A DNA stretch of 64,000 nucleotides from AP-15 sp963788085 (lineage in GTDB: Bacteria; Pseudomonadota; Alphaproteobacteria; ATCC43930; CGMCC-115725): contig CAWBFS010000012.1 of assembly GCA_963788085.1 (NCBI GenBank), forward strand, positions 166,065 to 230,064, in the 5' to 3' direction. The translations under genes and the position numbers were made by a program. Position 1 is the first letter of the stretch, and every line of letters starts with the position of its first letter. Below, piece after piece: positions 26,578 through 34,751 of this stretch. The notes below the pieces were generated by a model. It was not told where the DNA came from. It was given only the letters and a program-made list of their open reading frames with translations, and did not search any database.

Positions 26578-29500
26578 CGCGTCGCCTCCCGCCGGCCGCG
26601 GCGCAAATCGCAGGTAAACGCCTTTGCCTCGTGGATCGAAGTATTGGGATCGCCGACCACGGCGCTCAAAATATTCGCAATGTCGCCGGTGGCAAAACCC
26701 TCCCAGCCAAAGTGCCAGATCAGCCCGACTTCGTGGACGGTTTGGTCATCCAGCCTGAACGGCCGCACTCGCTCGGTTACCAGTGCTTTGACTTCGATCT
26801 CACCCCGCAAAGTCGAGACCGTGACCCAGTCAAGGTTATTGATCCCTAGCGAGTCGGCGAGTTCGGGGGAGATTTCGGCGAACGCTTCCGGCTGCAACTC
26901 GGCGGTAATGGGCACCGAGCGTGTGGGTATGCCGCCCGCGTGGTGCTCGGTCAGCCGATAGGTCGTCAGCGCATAAGGAAAGCGAGGGTCGGCCGGGGCG
27001 TGCAGCCGGTTGTCGGGACGCTCCCAGATTTTGGCAACCGGACTGCTCTGCTGGCGATAGAGCGGGTTCTTGACCGGCAATTCCACCGGCTCGTAATGCG
27101 CCGGTACCGGCGCGTCCTTTAATCCGGAGGGGGCGAACAGCGAGGCCTTGCCATCGGCTATCATGATGAAAGGGCAGTCCCCGCCTAGCGCCTCCATGCC
27201 CTCGGGGCTCTTGCTCCAATCCGGCTGGTAGTCGGGCGGCTTCTTTGGCTCGAAATCGACGACATCGGGGCCGATCCATTCGCCGCGGGCGGTGTCCCAT
27301 GACATCAGCCGCTTACGCTCGGACCACGGGCGGCCTTGTTCGTCCGCCGAGGCGCGATTGTACATATTGCGCCGGTTGGCGGGCCAGGCCCACGCCCAGC
27401 CCAAATGCGTGCCCGGACCGTCCGGACCATCGGGGCGGCGGGCCCGGGCGCGATTGTCCCCCGCCTCGGGATAGACGCCGCAATAGAGCCAGCCGCCGCA
27501 GACGGTCGTTCCGTCGTCTTTGAGCTGTTGAAAACTCTCGATCTGGCGGCGCTCAGGCCAAGTGTAGCCGTTCATTTCTTTGAGCACCGCATCGGCGGAG
27601 GGGTCTTGCTCCTCGCCTTCGGTGGGGTAGTCCCAGGTCAATGCGCTGAGGCCGGCGTCCTTGGGGTCCGTGCTGGCGGCATAGAGCTGCTTCAGCCGGC
27701 GGCCAAGGTGAAAGACGAACCATGTCTCGGAGCGGCCGTCGCCCGGCCCGCTGACCACCTTGTCGTGCCATTGCAGGAGGCGGTGCGTGTTGGTGACGCT
27801 GCCGGCCTTCTCGGCAGAAAGCGAGGCGGGCATCAGAAAGACTTCGGTGCGGATATCGCGCGGGTGGAGCTCGCCGTCACGCACCGGCCGCCCGGCGTAC
27901 CAGAACGACGCCGTCTCGGTTTCGGTCATGTCGCGCACGACCAGCCAGTCGAGTTCGGCCAGTCCGCGCTGCACGAGCCTGGCATTGTGGCCGCCGACCG
28001 CCGGATTCTGGCCGAGCATGAACATGCCGCAGATCACGCCGTCGCGCATCGCCAATGTCATCGGCAATTGTGAATGGTCGCCGACGATGCGCGGCACCCA
28101 GCCAAAGCCGAACTCGTTATCGGCTCGCGCATTGTCGCCATACCACGCCTTCAAGAGGCTGACGGCGTATTTTGGGAAATTGTGCCACCATCCGGTCGGC
28201 GTGCGCTCGTGCGCGAGATATTCCTTCAACGTCGCATGCGGCTTGAATGCGTTCGGTTGCGGCAGGTAGGTGGGCAGCATGTTGTATAAGGTCGGAATAT
28301 CCGTGCTGCCCTGAATGCTGGAGTGGCCGCGTAATGCCAGGATGCCGCCGCCGGGACGGCCGACATTGCCAAGCAGCCCCTGAATGATTGCGGCGGCCCG
28401 GATCATCTGAACGCCGGTCGTATGATGGGTCCACCCCACGGCGTAGCAAATCGTGCCCGTCCTTTCGCGGCCCGAATTGCGCGCCAGTGCTTCGGCGACT
28501 TTGACGAACACCTCGCGCGGGCAGCCGGTCGTGCGCTCGACCATATCGGGCGCGTAGGCGGCGTAGTGGCGGCGCAGGATCTGGTAGACGCAACGCGGAT
28601 GCTGCAATGTCGGATCGCGGGGCGGCGGACCCTTTTCCATGCGCTTGGTTTTCTCACTGAAGCTTTCGGTGGTGTTGACGTAATGCTCGGCCAGTGACGC
28701 CGGGACCGCCTCGCCCTCGTATTGCCAGGAGTCGTATTTGTAAGAACGGCTCTCTTCATCCCAACCGGAGAAAAACCCATCGAGTTCGCTGGCGTCTTTG
28801 AACCTCTCGTCGATGATCGTCGAGAGGTTGGAAAAGGCGAGCGCGTATTCCTTGAACCACAGATCGTGCTCGAGAATATAATTGATGATGCCGCCCAAAA
28901 ACGCGATGTCAGAGCCCGGCCGCAGCGGCGCGTAGATGTCGCACAGCGCCGAAGTGCGGGTGAACCGCGGGTCGACATGAATGAGCGTCGCCCCGCGCTC
29001 CTTCGCCTGCAAGGCGAAGCGAAAGGCGATCGGATGATTCTCGGCCATGTTGGACCCCATCACGAGGATGCAGTCCGCATTGGCCAGATCCCATTGCGGG
29101 AGCGTCGCCGCTCCCCTGCCGTAGCTCGCGCCCAAACTTGGGACGGAGGAGCTGTGTCAGACGCGCGCCTGGTTCTCGATCCAAACCATGCCGAGGCCGG
29201 CGCCGAACAATTTCTTGATGAGGTAATTTTCCTCATTGTCGAGCGTGGCGCCGCCGAGTGAGCCGATCGCCAGAGTGTGATTGACCAGCGTGCCGTCGGG
29301 CAGATTACGCACAAAGCTCTCGTCGCGCGTTCGCTTGACGAGGTAAGCGATCCGGTCCATTGCCCAGCCGAGCGGCCGTTCTTCCCAGCTCTCGGCGTGC
29401 GGCGCGCGATAGAGCACCTTGGTCAACCGGTCGGGGCTCGTAGCCAGCCGAATGTCGCCGCGCCCTTCGGACACAGGGTGCCTTGGTTGATCGGGCTGCG

Positions 29501-29746
29501 CGGGTCGCCTTCGATGTGAATAACGTGCCCGCCTTTGGCATAAACCAGCTGGGCGCAGCCGACCGCGCAATAGGGGCAGATGCTGGTGCCGATCGTGTCG
29601 GCCTCCTCGAGCCGCGGGCGGAGTTGCCGAGACATCGTGCTTTGCGCCGCCTCACGGGTCGGGTCTCCGCCGGCGAATTGTCGCGGCAAGGACCAGTCGC
29701 GGACAAACCCCGCGACCCGGTCGGCAATGGTGTGCCTCAACCTCAT
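26574..29746 (-). CDS. fdnG-like: formate dehydrogenase catalytic subunit, selenocysteine-containing (TGA read as Sec; one frameshift)
   Basis: Molybdenum/tungsten bis-MGD enzyme oxidising formate to CO2. The N-terminal 4Fe-4S site is CPYCAVGC with GTLCPKG. The sequence then reads WIENQARV, an in-frame TGA (29157-29159), and HSSSVPSLGASYGRGAATL. This matches NQARV-Sec-H in E. coli FdnG/FdoG, at about the same residue (~196). MGSNMAENHPIAF, DPRFTRTSALCD and GWTHHTTGVQMIRAAAIIQG follow. A sequencing-type frame change lies near 29450. No twin-arginine signal is seen in the first 60 residues, unlike FdnG. It overlaps both neighbours by four bases. Confidence 0.9.
29124..29159 (-). promoter_or_regulatory. 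putative bacterial SECIS hairpin following the Sec UGA codon
   Basis: Directly after the TGA, the coding strand can fold into an outer stem GCTC/GAGC and an upper stem CCCAA/TTGGG with GU exposed at the apex. SelB-binding SECIS elements lie immediately 3' of UGA and expose a GU in the apical loop (E. coli fdhF and fdnG). The sequence itself shows the stems; SelB binding is inferred. Confidence 0.7.
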
Positions 29747-29997
29747 CGTTCGATCCTTTCGGTCGATGTGTCGTCGGCGGTCCGGAGCGTGTGGGCCACA
29801 TGAGCAACCAGGCGGGTCGGCTCGGTGAAGTCGACCCGGACGCGGCGCTGGTCTCGCTTTAAAGACGGCAGGTCTTGCGGTTCGAGAGACGCGTCATGCG
29901 CAAGGAGGAAACGCATGATACGGCCGCCGTCCGTGACGAGCGCGAACCGCCCTTCCTGTACCAGGGTGATGACGCCTTCCGCCGATTGCATGCGCAT
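29743..29997 (-). CDS. small protein leading the formate dehydrogenase operon
   Basis: 84 residues, starting MRMQSAEGVITLVQEGRFAL. It overlaps the catalytic-subunit start by four bases (29743-29746). The predicted fold is mixed beta/alpha with a repeated pattern GRFALVTDGGRIMRFLLAHD. It has no cysteines and no signal or membrane segment. I do not recognise a named family. Its coupling to the formate dehydrogenase genes suggests a maturation or regulatory role. Confidence 0.7.
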   Translation of the reverse strand: MRMQSAEGVITLVQEGRFALVTDGGRIMRFLLAHDASLEPQDLPSLKRDQRRVRVDFTEPTRLVAHVAHTLRTADDTSTERIER

Positions 29998-30072
29998 TAG
30001 ACCAAGTCAGCCATCGTGCGACCTATGACCAACGCCGGAGCGGCGGAAAGGTCTCACGGTCGAGGAATCGAA

Positions 30073-30744
30073 TCAGCCGCGGTGGTTCTGCTCTTTGGCC
30101 GAAACGCACCGAGGCCTCCGATCGGGTGCCTCGGGTTCGAGCACCCTGCCGATCCGGGTGCGCAGATCCGGCAAGGCCTCGTTTTCGAACCAGGGATTGT
30201 CGCGCAGCCAGCCGGTCGTGCGCCAACTTGGATGCGGCAGCACAAAATATTCCGGGAGAAAGTCGCGCCAACGCGCGATCGTCTCGGTCATCGAGCGCCG
30301 TCGCGAGCGAGGCAGGTAATAGTCAATGGCGTGGCTGCCGACCAGCAAAGTCAGCTCGGTAGCCGGAAGGACCGCGCGCAACGGCGTGTGCCAGCGTGGC
30401 GCGCACTCGCGGCGCGGCGGCAGGTCGCCGCCTCTGGTATCGCGGCCGGGGTAGCACAAACCCATCCCTATGATCGCAACCCGATTCTCGTCGTAGAAAA
30501 TCTCGCGATCGACGGCGAGCCATTCGCGCAGCCTGTCGCCGCTGCGGTCGTTGAACGAGAGCCCGGTCTCGTGCACCCGCGTCCCCGGCGCCTGGCTGAT
30601 GATCAGCAGCCGGGCCGAGGGTCGTCCGCGCAACACCGGTCGAGGCCCAAGCGGCAGGTGGGGCGCGCAGACGGTGCAGGCGCGCACCTCGGCAAGGAGT
30701 CGGTCGAAGACCTCGCTCACTGGCTCACCGAGCCCCTTCCTCAT
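30073..30744 (-). CDS. uracil-DNA glycosylase superfamily protein
   Basis: About 223 residues from MRKGLGEPVSEVF; a GTG ten codons earlier is also possible. RACTVCAPHLPLGPRPVLRG, LLIISQAPGTRVHETGLSF and NDRSGDRLREWLAV match the family 4/5-like UDG fold, where GQAPG normally carries the catalytic residue region; here it is SQAPG. FVLPHPSWRTTGWLRDNPWF is the leucine-loop motif with His. The Cys pattern of [4Fe-4S] UDGs is incomplete, so activity is uncertain. It lies 75 bases upstream of the formate dehydrogenase operon on the same strand. Confidence 0.83.
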   Translation of the reverse strand: MRKGLGEPVSEVFDRLLAEVRACTVCAPHLPLGPRPVLRGRPSARLLIISQAPGTRVHETGLSFNDRSGDRLREWLAVDREIFYDENRVAIIGMGLCYPGRDTRGGDLPPRRECAPRWHTPLRAVLPATELTLLVGSHAIDYYLPRSRRRSMTETIARWRDFLPEYFVLPHPSWRTTGWLRDNPWFENEALPDLRTRIGRVLEPEAPDRRPRCVSAKEQNHRG

Positions 30745-30869
30745 TCGAGATCGGGACTTTACCGACTGTTTCACGGCGGGCGCCTACGAAAAACGGGGGT
30801 GAATTGACTTGTGCCACGTCACTGTCTACAACGCCTGCGGCATGCGCCGTGTCGACCCCACTCATCGGT

Positions 30870-30962
30870 GGAGGGGTGGCCGAGTGGCTGAAGGCGGCGG
30901 TTTGCTAAACCGTTATACGGTTAACAGCCGTATCGTGGGTTCGAATCCCATCCCCTCCGCCA
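30870..30962 (+). tRNA. tRNA-Ser (anticodon GCU)
   Basis: 93 bases including an encoded CCA. The acceptor stem is GGAGGGG/CCCCTCC with discriminator G. The anticodon loop TTGCTAA gives GCU. There is a long class II variable arm (TACGGTTAACAGCCGTA), and the T arm contains GTGGGTTCGAATCCCAT. It reads serine AGC/AGU codons. It marks the boundary between the orderly left part and the repeat-rich accessory part of the window. Confidence 0.97.
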
Positions 30963-31349
30963 CTTTACCGTTGGTCCACTTCAGATCAATAACTTATTGG
31001 ATATCAAGCCGTTTTCCTTCCCATTGGCACCAAGCGGAACTGCCTCGTCGCACACGGCACTTCCGGAGCTGAGGGCAGACCGGCCGTACCATCAATCTGG
31101 TGACGATAGCCGCCATTGACGCAAAGCCGTCATTTCGGATCACGCATTCGTCGCCCACAGGATGGCCCAGCACGGATGCGACGACGAACCCTGCCGCAAG
31201 CAGCCGCAAGACGCGGAGCCGATCACCGATGCGCAGCGTCCCCGTGAAGGCTCCGAGGGAAGCGACCAGCCGAGGGAGTGATGGTCGGCAGTGTGAACCC
31301 AGCGAGCGGCGCCCCCCTACGGCGATGCTCGACTGGGAGGGCGGCGAAC
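30963..31349. other. region after the tRNA with no intact gene
   Basis: This stretch has short overlapping ORFs only. A minus-strand segment ending at 31209 (MRLLAAGFVVASVLGHPVGD) looks like a hydrophobic remnant, but I cannot assign it. No integrase or direct repeat of the tRNA 3' end was found here. It runs into a decayed tetR copy. Confidence 0.45.
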
Positions 31350-31660
31350 GCCTCGCCGATCCACAGGAACGAGCGCGAGTCGGCCGCCACCGTCCGAAGG
31401 AACTCGAGGTACCCGGGGCCCCAGTGAAAGTCTAATTATAAATCGCCCGTGCGATCAGACGGACTACGTCCTCGACGTCGCCCTGGGTCTCGATGCCTGG
31501 CGGCAACGCATCCTCGAGCTGATCCGACACGTTGAGGAGCGTCCATGCTGACAGCACCGAAGCCGCGTTCTAGGAGCAGGCTCTGCGCGGCATCGACAAG
31601 GGCCTCTCGCGCCGCTCCGGGCCCTTGAGATGGCCTTGTTCGGGATGTTCAGATTTTTCA
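31350..31660 (-). pseudogene. decayed, internally deleted copy of the tetR gene at 38991-39692
   Basis: The plus-strand text aligns base by base with the antisense of tetR at about 39290-39690. For example, CCTCGAGCTGA-CCGACAC and GAGGAGC are shared, and the end reads GATGGCCTTGTTCG against GAATGGCCTCGTTCG. The middle (the helix-turn-helix region) is deleted, and substitutions and indels break the frame. Only a non-functional fragment remains. Confidence 0.75.
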
Positions 31661-34612
31661 GGCTCGGTCGGCGCATGGCGCCGCTCTTCCCAGACCGACC
31701 CCGAGCTCTTGCATAGCGTCGAGAAGGGCCTTCGCGGCTTTCAGATCGGCCGTCTCGAACCCTTCGGTGAACCGGTCGTAGACCGGTTGCAGAAGCGCCA
31801 TGGCCTCGGCGGACCGGTCCTGATTACGCAATAGCCGAGCCAGGCTCGTGGCCGACCGCAGTTCCCAGGACAGAGCGCCTTGCCGGTGCGCCTGGTCCAG
31901 GGACCTCCGGAAATGGTCTTCCGCCCGACACGCGTCGCTCTCGCACGAGAGGAGGGCTTCCCCTTTGATGCGGATCGCTTCAGGCATCCACCATAATGCG
32001 TTGCTGTGTTCGGTGCGCTGGAGCGCCTCGTCGGCCGCGGCAAGAGCCGCGCCGAGGTGCGCCGATGCCATCAGAACCTCGGCCAAGCCGGTGAGAAATA
32101 ACGTGTACAGGGTTTCGGATTGGGTCTGATGCAAATTTTTGAGCCCGGCGCGAAGCAGCCGCTTGGCCGTCGCGGCGTCGCCTCGTTTGAATGCGAGCCG
32201 CCCCTCGAAGCAAAGGCCGTTTGCGTAGTAGGAGCTCAAGCCATGACTTTGAGCATGGTCCTTGAGCCGGGCGATTGCAGTTTCAGCGATCTGCAGCTTC
32301 CCGAGCCGAAGCGGAATTATGCATCCGCACCAGGTCAGCGCGAGACACAATGAGACTGGATGATCTCCAGCTTCGGCATCGGCCAAGACTTTTTGAGCCA
32401 TTTGAGCCGCTTGATCAGGCAGGCCCTGCGTCCAACGGATGAGCGCCGCGGTCGAGCCTGCGGAGATAAAGCTGTCCCTGCCTAAGCGGGAGATATGAGC
32501 CCGCCGCACTGCCGGCACGGCAGTGTGAACATAGGTTCGATGGGCGTAGGTCAACGCCTCGGCGTACTCCGCAAGCAACTGAAGAGAGGCGCCAAGAATC
32601 CAATCCGCGATGGACAGAGCGATCGGATCGGATGAGGTTTTGACGATCTCCTCGGCCCGGCGCCCGAGAGCGACGGCGCCGTGGAAGTCTTGCAAACGGT
32701 GGCAAATGCTTGCCAGGCCGGCAAGGGCCCGCAATTGGTAGTCTAAATTTGCAAGATGCTCGGCCAGCTCGCCGGCCCTTTTCAGCGCCGCTTGCGCTCG
32801 ATCGTTCATTCCCTGTGCGAACATAAGCGAGTAGCCCAGCGCATACTGTAGAACCATCTCGCGCTGCGATGCCCGCTCAACTCTGTCAATGACGCCAAGG
32901 GCCTTCTCCATCCAGCCGCGGCATTCATTAAAAGATGAAATTTCGAACCAGAGCGGCACCGAGGCCGCCGCCAAGGCCACCCCAATAGAGGTATCGCCCC
33001 CCGGCGAAAGGGCCCAGTCGAGCGCCACGCGCAAGTTGTCGGTCTTAGGCGCGTAATCGGCCAGCAATTCGTCTCGCGGCCTTGCCTCCCATTCGACTCC
33101 GGCCCGTTCGAAGAGGTCTCGGTAATATTCGGCGTGACGGCGCGCGAGCCATTCGCGCTCGCCGCTTTCGGCGAGTTGTTCGAGTCCGTAGGCCCGCATC
33201 GTGTCGAGCAACCGATAGCGCGCGACGGTGCTGCCCGCCACCCCGGTGACAAGCGACTTCGCGACCAGATTGGCGATGCCGTCCACCACTTCCGCCAGCG
33301 CGATCTCGGAACTCGCAATAACCGCGCTTGCCGCTTCCAAGCGGAAGACGCCGGCAAACACCGCCAGGCGCCGCAGGATCACGCGCTCGGGCTCGCTCAC
33401 CAGCTCGTAACTCCAATCGAGCGTCGCCCGCAGCGTCTGGTGGCGCGGCAAGGCGGTGCGACGGCCGCCGGTCAAGATCCGGAAGCGATCGTCGAGGTGG
33501 GTGGCGACCTCCTCAACTCCGAGCACGGCGGCGCGCGCCGCCGCCAGCTCGATCGCCAGTGGGATGCCGTCGAGCCGCCGGCAGATCGCCGCGATCATCG
33601 CTGCACTGCGTCGGTCCGGCGCAAAATGCGGATCTGCCGCGCGCAGCCGTTCGACAAATAGCCGGACCCCGCCGTAGCGCAGCAGGTCGTCCGCATCCTC
33701 GGCATCTTCGGCCGGTACGGCGAGCGGCGGTACCGGATAGACCCACTCGCCTTCCGCCCGCAGCGGCTCGCGGCTGGTGGCGAGGAGGTGCAGCGTCCCG
33801 CCGGCGCGCAGCACGGCCTCCGCCAGTGTCGCGGCAGCGCCGATCACGTGCTCGCAAGTGTCCAGCACCAGCAGCAGCCGCCGGCCGGCGAGCGCCTGCG
33901 ATACACGCTGCGCCGTGACTGCGCCACCGCCAAGATCGAGGCCGATCGCCGCGGCAACGGTGACGGGCACCAGGCCGGGATCGACGAGCGGCGAGAGCTC
34001 GGCCATCCATACGCCATCCGCAAACTGTGGCAGCAGCCGACGCGCGACTGCGACGGCGAGCCGCGTCTTGCCGATGCCGCCGGCGCCGGTCAGGGTAACG
34101 AGCCGATGCGCGGCGGCAAGGCTCAGGATCTCGCCGAGAACGTCATCCCGGCCAACCAGTTCGGAAATCGGCTCCGGCAGGTTCGTCGGCGGCAACTCCC
34201 CGGGGATCCCCTCGTCGGGACGGGCTTCGCGGTGATCGGGCTGCGCGGCGGCTATTGCCGTGCCGGCATTGGCCTCCGGGCTGCCATATACGGTGTCGAT
34301 CTCGGCCGTAAACTGGTAACCGCGTCCGGACACGGTACGGATCAGATTGCGATCCGCACCGAAAGCGGCGCGCAACGCCGAAATCTGCCACTGGAGATTA
34401 TTTTCCTCGACGATCCGCTCGGGCCACACGCGCGCCATCAGCGCATTTTTGGAAACCACTGCGCCGCGCGCCTCGATCAGCGCCATCAGCACGTCAAAGG
34501 CGCGACCGCCGAGTTTGACCGGCCGGCCGTCGGCGAGCAATTCGCGGCGATGCGGCACAACGCGGAAACGATCGAACGCAACGCTCGCGGGTGGCTCGGT
34601 AGCAGGATCCAT
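31658..34612 (-). CDS. winged-helix/STAND ATPase transcriptional regulator with TPR-like C-terminus (copy 1)
   Basis: 984-residue regulator. Residues 1-105 are an OmpR-type winged helix (GGRAFDVLMALIEARGAVVS to GYQFTAEID). A STAND/NB-ARC ATPase follows with Walker A GAGGIGKTRL (near residues 172-180), Walker B LLLVLDTCEHV and TSREPL. The last ~500 residues are helical TPR-like repeats, probably a ligand- or partner-sensing part. ATP-dependent oligomerisation on DNA is inferred from the family. Its N-terminal DNA is almost identical to that of the tandem copy upstream. Start MDPATEP (34612) corresponds to MDTASEA of the paralogue. Confidence 0.88.
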   Translation of the reverse strand: MDPATEPPASVAFDRFRVVPHRRELLADGRPVKLGGRAFDVLMALIEARGAVVSKNALMARVWPERIVEENNLQWQISALRAAFGADRNLIRTVSGRGYQFTAEIDTVYGSPEANAGTAIAAAQPDHREARPDEGIPGELPPTNLPEPISELVGRDDVLGEILSLAAAHRLVTLTGAGGIGKTRLAVAVARRLLPQFADGVWMAELSPLVDPGLVPVTVAAAIGLDLGGGAVTAQRVSQALAGRRLLLVLDTCEHVIGAAATLAEAVLRAGGTLHLLATSREPLRAEGEWVYPVPPLAVPAEDAEDADDLLRYGGVRLFVERLRAADPHFAPDRRSAAMIAAICRRLDGIPLAIELAAARAAVLGVEEVATHLDDRFRILTGGRRTALPRHQTLRATLDWSYELVSEPERVILRRLAVFAGVFRLEAASAVIASSEIALAEVVDGIANLVAKSLVTGVAGSTVARYRLLDTMRAYGLEQLAESGEREWLARRHAEYYRDLFERAGVEWEARPRDELLADYAPKTDNLRVALDWALSPGGDTSIGVALAAASVPLWFEISSFNECRGWMEKALGVIDRVERASQREMVLQYALGYSLMFAQGMNDRAQAALKRAGELAEHLANLDYQLRALAGLASICHRLQDFHGAVALGRRAEEIVKTSSDPIALSIADWILGASLQLLAEYAEALTYAHRTYVHTAVPAVRRAHISRLGRDSFISAGSTAALIRWTQGLPDQAAQMAQKVLADAEAGDHPVSLCLALTWCGCIIPLRLGKLQIAETAIARLKDHAQSHGLSSYYANGLCFEGRLAFKRGDAATAKRLLRAGLKNLHQTQSETLYTLFLTGLAEVLMASAHLGAALAAADEALQRTEHSNALWWMPEAIRIKGEALLSCESDACRAEDHFRRSLDQAHRQGALSWELRSATSLARLLRNQDRSAEAMALLQPVYDRFTEGFETADLKAAKALLDAMQELGVGLGRAAPCADRA
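33840..34555. repeat. near-identical tract shared with 36890-37600 (copy A)
   Basis: About 715 bases covering the winged helix, linker and P-loop are almost the same in the two STAND genes. In a 140-base comparison (34141-34280 against 37190-37330) I find one difference. Flanking sequence diverges sharply at both ends. This indicates recent gene conversion or a recombining duplication. Confidence 0.85.
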
Positions 34613-34751
34613 CGCTCGCAATTATAGGGCTGATCTCGGTAAATCTCAGAAATTTTCAGGCCAAGGGCGAGTGCCACGGTTCTGAGCATCGGCGGCCTTG
34701 GGATCCTCGGGATCAAATCCGACGGCAATGGCGTGGCCAAGCCAAGCCGGG

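Noticed and set aside
26574..29570. Treating the formate dehydrogenase catalytic gene as a pseudogene with a nonsense codon
   Set aside because: The TGA sits exactly at the known Sec position and is followed by a SECIS-like hairpin, so recoding is the better reading.
30963..31660. Integrated element at the tRNA-Ser gene
   Set aside because: No integrase, excisionase or repeated tRNA 3' end was seen; the sequence is a decayed regulator copy plus unassignable text.
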